The notes under the pieces are model-generated. The model had not been told where the DNA came from. It made no database searches and saw only the letters and a list, made by a program, of their open reading frames with translations. Positions 13,646-21,517 of a stretch of 25,015 nucleotides of DNA are shown here, in pieces (within the stretch, counting starts at the first letter, position 1; the number at the start of each line of letters is the position of its first letter). The stretch spans positions 1 through 25,015 of the forward strand of contig CAYSCH010000101.1 in the NCBI GenBank assembly GCA_964429355.1. Direction: 5' to 3'. The stretch comes from JAAYAY01 sp964429355 (GTDB taxonomy: Bacteria; Planctomycetota; Planctomycetia; Pirellulales; Thermoguttaceae). The position numbers and the translations under genes are program-made.

Positions 13646-14842
13646 CTATTCATACATTTGACAGGCTCGGGCGGGCCCCCTGCCCTGCCCTTCGAGAAGT
13701 CGCTGGTAGATCTCGCGGAGTTGCCGGGTCATTTCCTCGTGCCGGAACTGGTCCGTGAAACGGCGACGTCCCTCATCTCCCAACCTGCGTCGCAACCCTT
13801 CGTCTGCGGCCAGTTCGATCAGTGCGTCGGCCAGAGGTTCTATCGTCTTGGGTGGAAGTAGAAAGCCGGTCTGGCCGGTGATCACGACCTCCCTGGCACC
13901 GTCCACGTCGTAGCTCACAACCGGCCTGGCGGCGATCAATGCCTGGGGCAATACACGGGCCAACCCCTCGCGGAGACTTGTGTGAACCACCACGTCCATC
14001 GCTCCCACGAGTTCTGGGATGCGGGCCGGGGGCACCAGCCCGGTCAATTGGAAGAAGCTCTCCAGGCCGGCAAGGCGGATCTTTTCCAGGTGGCGGTCCG
14101 TGAGAATCCCGTCACCAATGAACAGGAATCGCACGTTGGGGTTGGCACGTACGACGCGGCTGGCGGCCTCGATTACGTACTCATGCCCCTTGAGATGAAA
14201 CAACCGGGCGATCTTACCGACGACCACATGTTCCGGAGAGTATCCCAATTCCCGCCGGACCCGGTCGCGGTGCTGCCCAGCCTGCAGGAACGGCTCGACC
14301 TCCATTCCGCTGTAGACGGTGGTGAACTTCTCCCGCGGGGCGACGTTGGCGCCGACCATCAGATCAGTCATCGCATCGGCCACGCTCACGAAGGCATCGC
14401 ACTTGGGAGCGGCCCAACGTTCGCAAGCGCGAAACAGCTCCCGGGCCAGGGCACGCTGGTAAGGATGGAATGGCGCACCGTGAACGCCATGAACGATTAC
14501 CGGAACTCCCACGGCCCTGGCTGCCGCCCTGCCGAGGATGCCCCCTTTGGCACTATGGGTGTGGACCACATCGGGCTGAAAATCGCGAAGAATTCGTTTC
14601 AGACGAAGGTAGCTGCGACAATCGTACCATGGATGTATCGCACGCCGCAGTTCGGGCACGATTTCGATCGGCACCCCCGACTCGCGTGCCCGGTCGATCA
14701 AGCTTCCCTCCGGGCCCAAGGGCGGGCCGGTGATCAGCAGCACGTCGTCATCGTAGCAGCGCATCAGGTCCTCGCAGGAAAAAACCGTGTTTTCCTGGGC
14801 ACCGCCGATGATCAACCGGGTGATAACGTGGGCAATCCGCAT
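13646..14842 (-). CDS. GT4-family glycosyltransferase
   Basis: 398 aa, GT-B fold, cytoplasmic or peripheral at the inner membrane. The N-domain starts with MRIAHVITRLIIGGAQENT (the Gly-rich acceptor-side loop) and carries PDVVHTHSAKGGILGR. The C-domain has VGKIARLFHLKGHEYVIEA (phosphate-binding Arg/Lys region), FLFIGDG, and the E-x7-type nucleotide-sugar motif SLREGLARVLPQALIAARPVVSYDVDG, where the usual second Glu is Gln. It likely adds a sugar to a cell-surface polysaccharide or lipid; donor and acceptor unknown. The C-terminal tail EGQGRG is encoded by a GGGCAGGG repeat. Start at 14842 matches the family N-terminus; no good Shine-Dalgarno. truA ends 93 bp upstream on the same strand. Confidence 0.9.
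   Translation of the reverse strand: MRIAHVITRLIIGGAQENTVFSCEDLMRCYDDDVLLITGPPLGPEGSLIDRARESGVPIEIVPELRRAIHPWYDCRSYLRLKRILRDFQPDVVHTHSAKGGILGRAAARAVGVPVIVHGVHGAPFHPYQRALARELFRACERWAAPKCDAFVSVADAMTDLMVGANVAPREKFTTVYSGMEVEPFLQAGQHRDRVRRELGYSPEHVVVGKIARLFHLKGHEYVIEAASRVVRANPNVRFLFIGDGILTDRHLEKIRLAGLESFFQLTGLVPPARIPELVGAMDVVVHTSLREGLARVLPQALIAARPVVSYDVDGAREVVITGQTGFLLPPKTIEPLADALIELAADEGLRRRLGDEGRRRFTDQFRHEEMTRQLREIYQRLLEGQGRGPARACQMYE
13676..13690 (-). repeat. GGGCAGGG repeat, copy 9 (-), in the 3' end of a CDS
   Basis: CCCCCTGCCCTGCCC on the + strand, encoding EGQGRG near the C-terminus of the GT4 protein, past the end of the conserved fold. Confidence 0.85.
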
Positions 14843-14935
14843 TTGGCTGTGTTGTCGACTCTTTCGATGAGGTTATGTGATTCCAGGAGGTAAAAAGGTG
14901 ACTGTCAACTTGTTCCGGGGATCCCGCAAGACTAT

Positions 14936-15706
14936 TCAGGGACAAATGTAGACAGAGTCCGGGTATTTGACCCATAGGAGAAAGAGTCCCTGGGGCGGAG
15001 CCGTGGGGCCGGCCTGGCTGCGGTCGGCCGCTTCGAGCACCGGTTGAACCCAGGCCGGCCGTTGTGCTCCACGTCCGACTTCAACCAGGGTGCCCACGAT
15101 GGCCCTGACCATGTTGTAGAGGAATCCGTCGGCCTCCACTTCTATCGTAATCCGATTCCGCTGTTCGTCGCAGCCACGGATGACGGAAAGATGAGAAATC
15201 GTGCGGATGCTGTCGGGCCGTTCCGCCCCGGCGGTTTCGAAACTCGAAAAATCGTGGCATCCGAGGAGATGAGCGGCCGCAGCAGCCATCGCTGCCTCGT
15301 CAAGGTGACGGCGATAGTGCCAAGAATATCGCCGGGAAAACACGTCGCGAACCGGGCCGTCGTCGATCAGGTATCGATAGCGTTTGCTGACGGAATCCCG
15401 AATCGGATGGAAGTCCGGCACCGCTTCCGCGGCCGAAACAACGGCAATGTCTTTCGGGAGTTCTCCATTGAGGGCCCGCTGGAAAACACTGGGGGACATG
15501 GTCCCGGACGTCTGGAAGCCGGCGACCTGTCCAAGGGCATGGACACCAGCATCCGTTCTACCGCTGGCGGTCACACGAACCGTCTCGCCCGTGATCCGGG
15601 CCAGGGCCTGCTCCAGTTCTGCTTGAATCGTGCGCTGCCCCGGTTGAACCTGCCAGCCGGCGTAGGCCGTGCCGTCGTAAGCGACGGTCAGGAGGATGCT
15701 GCGCAT
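14936..15706 (-). CDS. truA: tRNA pseudouridine(38-40) synthase TruA
   Basis: 256 aa (E. coli TruA 270). It isomerises U38-U40 in the anticodon stem of tRNAs. Signatures: LLTVAYDGTAYAGWQVQPG at the N-terminus; SGRTDAGVHALGQV with the catalytic Asp52; ALNGELPKDIAV; SKRYRYLI; CHDFSSFETAG; and FLYNMVRAIVGTLVEVGRG near the C-terminus. All conserved, so active. The ATG at 15706 matches the family N-terminus. An upstream ATG at 15802 has a better-placed GGTGAG and would add a 32-residue basic Gln/Arg/Pro-rich extension, so the start is uncertain. It is followed by the GT4 gene after 93 bp on the same strand. Confidence 0.95.
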   Translation of the reverse strand: MRSILLTVAYDGTAYAGWQVQPGQRTIQAELEQALARITGETVRVTASGRTDAGVHALGQVAGFQTSGTMSPSVFQRALNGELPKDIAVVSAAEAVPDFHPIRDSVSKRYRYLIDDGPVRDVFSRRYSWHYRRHLDEAAMAAAAAHLLGCHDFSSFETAGAERPDSIRTISHLSVIRGCDEQRNRITIEVEADGFLYNMVRAIVGTLVEVGRGAQRPAWVQPVLEAADRSQAGPTAPPQGLFLLWVKYPDSVYICP

Positions 15707-15899
15707 CGCGTTTTCTTCTGGAACGGTTCGGCGATCTGGACGGGACTGTTTGCGGCGCGGCTGTGGAGATTGCTGGGACAGGGTCGGGTCTTCACTCGAC
15801 ATAACAGTCTCACCGGCGGCTTGCGCACACGGGCGGCAAAGCGTGGATTATAGGCTTGGAGGGGCACGTCCCTCAATGTGGGCAGCCCATGAAACAGAA

Positions 15900-15938
15900 G
15901 ACGGCCCTCGCCACCAGTCAAACGCGGCGAAGGCCGTC
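15900..15938 (-). terminator. Terminator hairpin after the TIGR03000 gene
   Basis: Interrupted stem: GACGGCC/GGCCGTC (7 bp), one mismatch, TCGCC/GGCGA (5 bp), 13-nt loop. On the minus strand it is followed by TTCTGTTT. It lies 62 nt past the stop codon of the TIGR03000 gene. Confidence 0.8.
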
Positions 15939-15999
15939 GGGTTCACTTCTCTCTGGATGGCCCTGGCGTTCGGTTTCCGAACCCAAGGCAATCGGAGGC

Positions 16000-16932
16000 T
16001 CACCAGGCCTGGGCAACGTGGTGGACAGAAGTCTTATCGAAATTGAAAACGACTGCCTCGAGCGTACCGCCGACCAGTTTGACCTGGCGCGAGTCGGTCA
16101 GTGTACGGCCGTCGCGGACAACGTTGACCTGGATGTTGAACGGGTAGACGAGACCCGGCTTGAGGTTCTGAGAGACATACCGGCGGACACGACCGGTGCT
16201 CTTTGTGACGTAGCCGTTGATCACGACCTGGGCATCTTCTGGAACCAGGATGGAAATCGTTCCTTCCGTGGGAGGCACGGCACCGGCCTGGGGTTGCGGG
16301 GCTTCCGCCTTGGGAGCTGCCGGCTCTGCTGGCAACGAGAGGTTCGAAGGGCTCTGGGGCGCCAGGGCCGGGTCTGCCGGCAAGGCCGGAGCCGGGCTGA
16401 AATCGAGCGTGGGGGCGGGCGACGCATCGAAGGTCATGGGTGCAGGTGCCGGAGGGGGCGCCAAGGCAGGCTCGTTGGGAGTGCCTGCTGCGGGAGCTGG
16501 AGCAATGGCGGGTTCCTTGGGTGGAGCCAGGGTTGGCTTCTGGGCGGATTGGGCGTCCGGTGCAGGTGCATCACTGGTGACATAGCCACCATCGGAGCAG
16601 CAGCAAGGGTCGCAGTAGCACAAGGAGCAGCACCCATAACCGTAGCCATAGCCGCTGTGGTACCAGCGGTATGGTCCGAACAGCGCACGGCGGATAGGGC
16701 CGGGCCGAACACCAAGGTACCAGCCGTCACAGCACGGGTTGTAAACGCTCACGGAACAGACGGGTGTCCAGCACGGGCTGCAGCAGGTATACCCGCCGTA
16801 ACCCCATCCGTAGTAGCCGTAGCCATAGCCGTGCCACCAGCCCGCTTCGGCCTGGGGGGCGGCGCACAGTCCCAGACCCAACAGAAGTGCGGTCAGAATC
16901 AGAAGTTTTCGGGTAGGTTTCATCATAGTCAT
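16000..16932 (-). CDS. Secreted Cys/Tyr/Gly-rich protein with TIGR03000-like domain
   Basis: 310 aa. The signal peptide is at about 1-30 (KPTRKLLILTALLLGLGLCAA, cleavage near AEA-GWW). The mature N-terminus is rich in Gly, Tyr, Trp and Cys, with clusters such as GYTCCSPCW and CDPCCC, suggesting disulfide cross-linking or metal binding. A long Pro/Ala-rich low-complexity linker follows (about 115-220). The last about 75 residues (TISILVPEDAQVVINGYVTKSTG to LVGGTLEAVVFNF) match my memory of TIGR03000, a domain described from planctomycetes and often found at the C-terminus of such Cys-rich secreted proteins. Function unknown; a cell-wall or surface role is inferred. Start at 16932 by AAGGAG just upstream; the ATG at 16926 is also possible. 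Its promoter is probably at 17110-17137, and it ends at a good terminator. Confidence 0.8.
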   Translation of the reverse strand: MTMMKPTRKLLILTALLLGLGLCAAPQAEAGWWHGYGYGYYGWGYGGYTCCSPCWTPVCSVSVYNPCCDGWYLGVRPGPIRRALFGPYRWYHSGYGYGYGCCSLCYCDPCCCSDGGYVTSDAPAPDAQSAQKPTLAPPKEPAIAPAPAAGTPNEPALAPPPAPAPMTFDASPAPTLDFSPAPALPADPALAPQSPSNLSLPAEPAAPKAEAPQPQAGAVPPTEGTISILVPEDAQVVINGYVTKSTGRVRRYVSQNLKPGLVYPFNIQVNVVRDGRTLTDSRQVKLVGGTLEAVVFNFDKTSVHHVAQAW

Positions 16933-17091
16933 GGTGCTCCTTCTCGTCCGTGGTGGACGTACCTGTAACCACTGCGAAGGTGCGTGTGCAAGGCAAACGC
17001 AGCTCACACAGAACGCGATTTCAACACGTAACGGAGACCAAATCTCTTACAGATGGTCTCTCGTCGCCCGTTCTTTCGGGTGGGTCGCAAT

Positions 17092-17137
17092 TAGATCCCT
17101 CGCCGATCTAGCATAGCACTGCGAATCCGTAAATCAA
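17092..17137 (-). promoter_or_regulatory. Promoter and operator-like repeat of the TIGR03000 gene
   Basis: On the minus strand: -35 TTGATT (plus 17132-17137), 16-bp spacer, -10 TATGCT (plus 17110-17115). Just downstream lies a perfect inverted repeat TAGATC / GATCTA (17092-17097, 17105-17110) that would cover the transcript start, a usual place for a repressor site. The leader would be about 170 nt. Confidence 0.4.
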
Positions 17138-17172
17138 GGAGTTTGGGGTAGCCTGTTGGACTTGAGGGACGA

Positions 17173-17178
17173 TATACT
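17173..17178 (+). promoter_or_regulatory. Possible -10 box of the SEDS gene
   Basis: TATACT, 30 bp before the TTG start at 17208. No well-spaced -35 box was found, so support is weak. Confidence 0.25.
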
Positions 17179-17207
17179 CGCTCTGCAAATGGTCTGTATC
17201 CCCTCTT

Positions 17208-18344
17208 TTGAGTGGTCTTGGAGTGGGTGGGCGACTGGCTCGAATCCCATGGAGGCTGATTCTGCCTGCCATCCTTCTGGTTGGTCTGGGTCTGGCTGGA
17301 ATTGCGCGATGTGACGAGTTGGCGGATTCGGGCGGGCGTTTCTTTTACCGACAGGTGGTCTGGTGCTTCGTTGCCGCCGGGGTTCTGGTGGCGACTACTC
17401 TACCTTCCCACCGGCACATCAGCCGCCACGCCTATTGGATCTATGGCGGGTCGATCGTGCTCCTGGTCCTGGTGTATCTGTTTCCGCCGATCAATGGGGC
17501 GCGGCGGTGGATTCGTCTGGGGCCGGTCGGACTGCAACCTTCGGAGGTGGCCAAGATCGCCTGCGTGATTGCATTGGCTCGCGCTCTGGGCGACTGGGAC
17601 CATCTTCGAAGAAGGTCGGCAGTCGTTTTGCCCGTCTTGCTGACGGCCGTTCCCGTGGTGCTCATTCTTCGTGAGCCTGACCTGGGAACCGCGATGGTTT
17701 TTCTGCCGGTGCTGCTCGTCATGCTGTTTGTTGCAGGGGTTCCGCGAAAGACGCTCGGCGGATTGGTGGCGATTGGGGTGTGCCTTCTGCCATTGCTGTG
17801 GATCCAGATGAACCTGGAACAGCGATCACGAGTGACATCGCTTTTTGACCAGGCAGGTCCCGGCCAGTCAGCCAGCGACGAGGGCTATCAGTTGCGGCAG
17901 GCAAAACAGATGGTGGCTCTGGGCAACTGTTGGGGAAGCTATTGGCTGGGCGAACCGGTCGATGATCCGGCGGTATATCACTTGCCCGAAGCGCACTGTG
18001 ACTTCATTTTCTGTGTGATCGGCGAACGATTCGGGTTGCCGGGCATGGCGGGCATGCTGGTGTTGTGCGGCTGGCTGGTCTGGGAAGCGATCCTTGTGGG
18101 CTGCGCCACCCGGGACGGATTCGCCCGGATCCTGGCGTTTGGGCTGGCAAGCTTGTTCGGTGTTCAAGTACTGATCAATACGGGGATGTCGGTGGGGCTG
18201 TTGCCGATCACTGGCTTGCCGCTGCCCCTGGTCAGCCATGGCGGAACGGGACTGGTTGCGCAGGCCCTCGCGATCGGGCTCTTGGTGAACGTGGCCCTTC
18301 GTCCCGGGTATGACATTGCGCCGGAGCCGTTCGTGAACGGCTGA
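17208..18344 (+). CDS. SEDS family peptidoglycan polymerase (RodA/FtsW-type)
   Basis: 378 aa with about ten membrane helices. SEDS proteins polymerise lipid II into glycan strands, paired with a class B PBP. Landmarks: GARRWIRLGPVGLQPSEVAKIA (97-118), LREPDLGTA (154-162), GYQLRQAKQMVALG (226-239), HCDFIFCVIGERFGLPG with the candidate catalytic Asp265, and LLPITGLPLPLVSHGGTG (331-348). It looks closer to RodA than FtsW, but this is not certain. Planctomycetes largely lack FtsZ, so an intact SEDS protein bears on how they grow. No PBP2, mreB or mreC nearby. Start: TTG at 17208 (GTG at 17223 is an alternative); neither has a good Shine-Dalgarno. Convergent with the methyltransferase gene; a palindrome overlaps the stop. 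Confidence 0.9.
   Translation: MSGLGVGGRLARIPWRLILPAILLVGLGLAGIARCDELADSGGRFFYRQVVWCFVAAGVLVATTLPSHRHISRHAYWIYGGSIVLLVLVYLFPPINGARRWIRLGPVGLQPSEVAKIACVIALARALGDWDHLRRRSAVVLPVLLTAVPVVLILREPDLGTAMVFLPVLLVMLFVAGVPRKTLGGLVAIGVCLLPLLWIQMNLEQRSRVTSLFDQAGPGQSASDEGYQLRQAKQMVALGNCWGSYWLGEPVDDPAVYHLPEAHCDFIFCVIGERFGLPGMAGMLVLCGWLVWEAILVGCATRDGFARILAFGLASLFGVQVLINTGMSVGLLPITGLPLPLVSHGGTGLVAQALAIGLLVNVALRPGYDIAPEPFVNG
18325..18342. repeat. Perfect 18-bp palindrome at the SEDS stop codon
   Basis: AGCCGTTC GT GAACGGCT, 8-bp arms and a 2-bp centre, running into the TGA stop (18342-18344). It may form a compact RNA hairpin at the end of the message or be a protein site. No T tract follows. Confidence 0.5.
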
Positions 18345-18443
18345 ATGGGCTGGACGGTTTCGAGTCGGGGGTTTGGAGTGCGACGAGCGGAGGGAAACTC
18401 CCCTGCCGGCCACGGGCGCTGATCACGGCGGAGCGTGGTGGCG

Positions 18444-19691
18444 TTACTCGTCGACTCGTTCCAGCGCGATCTCATCGAAGGAGAGTTCGCCCACAGCGCC
18501 CAGGAGGCCGATGCGGACGATCGCTTCGCGGGCCTGACGGGGAACGTCGATCACCTTGGACTGAGTCTGCCAGGAGAACGTTCCTCGCCAGGGGCCGAGT
18601 CCGTCGGTTCGGACCTCTTCACGGTCTTTGTCGTAGAAGGTGATCGTGAAGAAGGGAAGCTGAGCGGGCGCCTGGCCGGGGCGCAGGTTGGTGGCGGTGA
18701 CTCGCGTCGACAGTTTGATTTTCTTGACCACAAGACCGTTGATGCCCAGGCCCTGGAGAGCACGGCAGCCGCGACCGGGTTCGTCATTGCGAAACCTGAG
18801 GTAGTTATTGCCGGCGGGTGCACCCTCGGTGACGACTTCCCCCTGGCGCAGATAGTGCCAGCCATTGGGCAGTTCGGTTCCCTCGACGAACTCTTCGAAA
18901 CTGCCGTTGTAGATGGCCGGGTGATCGGGATCGGGGAGGACCTGGCGTTGCGACTCGGCCTGGCCGGTCATAGGGACGAACAGAGTGGGGTGAAGCGCCT
19001 CCCGGATGAGCTGGCCGTTCTGTTTCTTGAACAGGTAGAGGTTCTGAGTGTAGCGCTGGCCGACGGGGACGACCATGCGACCGCCTTCTTTGAGTTGTTC
19101 GACCAGTTTGGGGGGAACATCCTCGGGCGAGCAGGTGACGATGATCTTGTCGAAGGGGGCATATTCGGGCCAGCCGAGGTAGCCGTCGCCAACCTTGGAT
19201 TTTACGTTCGGGTACCGGGCCAGGACCTTGGCAGCCCACTTGCCGAGCGGTTCGACGATCTCGATCGTGTAGACCTCCTTGACCACGTGGCTGAGCACGG
19301 CGGCCTGGTATCCGCTGCCGGTGCCGATCTCCAAGACTTTGTCGTCGGGCTGGGGATCGAGTGCCTCGGTCATATAGGCTACGACGAAGGGGGGCGAGAT
19401 GGTTTGCGATTCGCCGATCGGCAGAGCCATATCCCAATAGTTGATTTCAAATCGAGGCGGCCGGTAGGCCGGTGGAATATGTTCGTGGCGAGGCACTGTG
19501 CGCATAGCCTCGATCACCCGCGGGTTCTTGACCCCGGCCGCCACAATCTCACTGTCGACCATGCGGTTGCGAGCCGCTTCGATGATACGGACTGACGGAG
19601 TCTGGGCAACGGATATGTCCGTGCCGATGGCAAGAAAGGTGAGCATGTGCGACACGGCGAAGAGGGCTGACGTAGCAACGGGACGACGCAT
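18444..19691 (-). CDS. Exported protein-L-isoaspartate methyltransferase with C-terminal beta-sandwich-like domain
   Basis: 415 aa. An N-terminal signal sequence (about 1-29, ending AVAQ-like) indicates export. The PCMT core runs from about 32 to 245: HEHIPP, GESQTISPPFVVAYMTE (93-109), SAM motif I VLEIGTGSGYQAAVLS (119-134), VGDGYLGW, and DKIIVTCSPEDVP. It methylates isoaspartyl residues to start repair of damaged proteins, using SAM. After Pro-rich residues (about 250-258) comes a second domain, from NGSFEEFVEGTELPNGWHY (262-280) to the end, which resembles the carbohydrate-binding-like beta-sandwich often attached to planctomycete secreted proteins. SAM is not expected outside the cytoplasm, so function there is puzzling. 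Start at 19691, with GGGGA about 7 nt upstream. Confidence 0.85.
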   Translation of the reverse strand: MRRPVATSALFAVSHMLTFLAIGTDISVAQTPSVRIIEAARNRMVDSEIVAAGVKNPRVIEAMRTVPRHEHIPPAYRPPRFEINYWDMALPIGESQTISPPFVVAYMTEALDPQPDDKVLEIGTGSGYQAAVLSHVVKEVYTIEIVEPLGKWAAKVLARYPNVKSKVGDGYLGWPEYAPFDKIIVTCSPEDVPPKLVEQLKEGGRMVVPVGQRYTQNLYLFKKQNGQLIREALHPTLFVPMTGQAESQRQVLPDPDHPAIYNGSFEEFVEGTELPNGWHYLRQGEVVTEGAPAGNNYLRFRNDEPGRGCRALQGLGINGLVVKKIKLSTRVTATNLRPGQAPAQLPFFTITFYDKDREEVRTDGLGPWRGTFSWQTQSKVIDVPRQAREAIVRIGLLGAVGELSFDEIALERVDE

Positions 19692-20170
19692 GGCAGATCC
19701 CCGCGAGTGGAGTCGTGACGAATGCGGCTGATAACGTAACATCCTCAATTATGACCTAATCTGGAGCCAACGAGACGAGAGAGTAATAAGGACGCCTCTA
19801 AGTTCTTTTCCAGCTTCACGTTGCGTCCGCAGCCCCGCCGTCGTGCCGTACCGAGTTTCTGCGGCGGGTTGCTGGTTTCAGCCCGATGTTCCCATGGGTA
19901 CTCATGGTCGTTCCCATCGGGCGAGCGGAGTAAATCTAATTGGCCTTGCGTGATTCCCTGAGGAAATTGCGGCAAGTCGCTGAGGAACTCAATGGGGCGC
20001 GGCTGACAGAACTGGCGCGCATGACACGGGCACAGCCAAACGCGGGGCAAGCCCACGCGGCTATCTTCATGACGACTACCGCACGCCTTGCCGAACTGAT
20101 AGGCTGCGGAAGCATGAAGTACGTTTCAGGGGCCGTTGGCCACAGCGGGTAAACGAGGGGACGATCGGCA
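19692..20170. other. Intergenic region between methyltransferase and beta-helix genes
   Basis: No recognisable gene. Two overlapping short frames exist, one on + from 19940 to 20152 (70 codons, non-ATG start) and one on - from 20056 to 19745 (103 codons). Neither has a Shine-Dalgarno or a family resemblance I can name. They could be remnants of a decayed gene. The divergent promoters of both flanking genes must lie here; no convincing boxes were seen. GAGGGG at 20156-20161 is the next gene's SD. Confidence 0.4.
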
Positions 20171-21517
20171 ATGAAGATTCATGAGTCTGTCGTTGTGATT
20201 GGGTTGTCTGCGTTGGTGTTCGGGCCGGTGTCAGGAGCCGAAATCGGCGTTTCCGTGGCGGAGTACGGATCGATTCAGGCGGCCATCGACGCGAACCCGG
20301 GCCGAATGGTGTTTGTGCCGGCCGGCGACCACTTAATCGACCGGAAGATCCGCATCCATGGAAACGACTCGGGACTGTGGGGACCGGGACGGATCGTACA
20401 GATGAACTCGGAGGAACCGATCCTGGAGATCGAGAACGGCGCCGGGGTGCGGGTCGAAGACCTTACGCTCGCGCGGGGTGAAGGACAGGAGGAGACGGCC
20501 GTCGAAGGGGTGCTGGCACTCCGGTGCCGCGATCTGGAGTTGACCGGGTTGCGTGTGATCGACAACCGCACGCGGTCGGGGGCGATTACGCTGCGGGAAT
20601 GTGCAGGCTGCGAGATTCGCGATTGCCTGGTACGCAACTACATGCGAATTTCGATCGACGACCGGACGGGGAGCGAGGACTGGGGATACGCATTCCACTG
20701 CATCGACGGCACCGGCATCGTGGTCAGCGACAGCACCGGCACGCTGATCGAGGGCAACCGGGTGGTTGAAGAACACCTGTTTCCCACGCCCGAGATCCAG
20801 GAGAAGCACGGGCTTGGCAAGTTCGTGAAGAAGAATGCGGTGAAGGGCTCGATCGTCAGCCAGAAGGTATGGGACGAGGATTATGTGAGCAATTGGCACC
20901 AGGGCTCAGCGATCATCGTGACCGCCCCGAGCGTGAGCGACTACACGCGGATCCTTGGCAACTCGATTGAAAACGCGGCCCAAGGGATCGATATCCATTC
21001 GGACCACGTGATCATCGCCCAGAATATCGTGAACAACGCCTTCATGGGGATGAAAGCCATGCACGGTTCGCGGAACGTGATCGTGATCGGCAACCAGTTC
21101 TCGAAGAACGATCTCTGGAGCATCGGCATGATGCCGGGGGCTGCGTCGCGCGCCCCCTCCCCTGCCCTGCCCGGCCAGGATCCGATCGCGGCCAACGTGG
21201 ACGGTGGCTCGATCATTGCCAACAACATCATCTCGGATTTCGGTTACGGACACGCGCACTGGATCTGGGGGGACGAGAATGCGCCGATCCGCTTCGACAC
21301 AGGGCAGAAACCGGAGAACCCGCCGCTGGCGGACGTGGTCGTCGAGGGGAACGTGGTCTACGACAGGGGGCGCACGGAAGCGGGAGCGTCGAAAGACTCA
21401 CGGCCGCGGTACCGGTATGCAGTGCTCGTGGCCAAGGAAGTCTCGGGGCTGCGGTTCTCGGGGAACATCTTTCATCCCGGCTGGGAGGGAGTGTCGAACG
21501 TGGAGATTCAGCCGTAG
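20171..21517 (+). CDS. Secreted right-handed parallel beta-helix protein
   Basis: 448 aa. Signal peptide about 1-23 (MKIHESVVVIGLSALVFG, cleavage near SGA-EIG). YGSIQAAIDANPGRMVFVPAGDH (32-54) is the usual entry to a pectate-lyase-like/glycosidase beta-helix. It is followed by turns with the expected short-strand pattern: IEGNRV, ILGNSIENAAQGIDI, IAQNIVNNAFMGM, VIGNQFSKND, IIANNIISDFG, VVEGNVVYD, FSGNIFHPG. It probably binds or cleaves an acidic polysaccharide, but no catalytic set can be assigned. In one loop (about 328-334, APSPALPG) a GGGCAGGG repeat lies in frame. SD GAGGGG at 20156-20161 supports the ATG at 20171. Convergent with a PL22-like lyase gene 1.2 kb away, which hints at a shared polysaccharide. 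Confidence 0.8.
   Translation: MKIHESVVVIGLSALVFGPVSGAEIGVSVAEYGSIQAAIDANPGRMVFVPAGDHLIDRKIRIHGNDSGLWGPGRIVQMNSEEPILEIENGAGVRVEDLTLARGEGQEETAVEGVLALRCRDLELTGLRVIDNRTRSGAITLRECAGCEIRDCLVRNYMRISIDDRTGSEDWGYAFHCIDGTGIVVSDSTGTLIEGNRVVEEHLFPTPEIQEKHGLGKFVKKNAVKGSIVSQKVWDEDYVSNWHQGSAIIVTAPSVSDYTRILGNSIENAAQGIDIHSDHVIIAQNIVNNAFMGMKAMHGSRNVIVIGNQFSKNDLWSIGMMPGAASRAPSPALPGQDPIAANVDGGSIIANNIISDFGYGHAHWIWGDENAPIRFDTGQKPENPPLADVVVEGNVVYDRGRTEAGASKDSRPRYRYAVLVAKEVSGLRFSGNIFHPGWEGVSNVEIQP
21154..21172 (-). repeat. GGGCAGGG repeat, copy 10 (-), inside a CDS
   Basis: CCCCTCCCCTGCCCTGCCC on the + strand, in frame in a loop of the beta-helix gene. The G-rich strand is the template strand here. With the flanking GGCGCGCGA it shares the right flank of copy 2 at 434-460. 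Confidence 0.85.

Noticed and set aside
14886..14951. 17-codon plus-strand frame from GTG 14898 with a perfect AGGAGGT 6 nt upstream
   Set aside because: It overlaps the end of truA on the other strand, is very short and has no recognisable content. A chance SD is likely; ribosome profiling would be needed.
16000..17200. Possible replication origin, because the + strand looks G-richer to the right of about 17 kb
   Set aside because: There are no DnaA boxes, dnaA or dnaN. The apparent skew change by eye coincides with a change in gene content, and it contradicts the repeat polarity. A cumulative skew plot of the whole chromosome would be needed.
18400..18407. CCCCTGCC near the SEDS/methyltransferase junction, and similar half-matches at 906, 2741, 3330, 8746, 9471, 14527, 23379, 23642 and 24727
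   Set aside because: They lack the full GGGCAGGG core and mostly lie in ordinary codons, so they were not counted as repeat copies.
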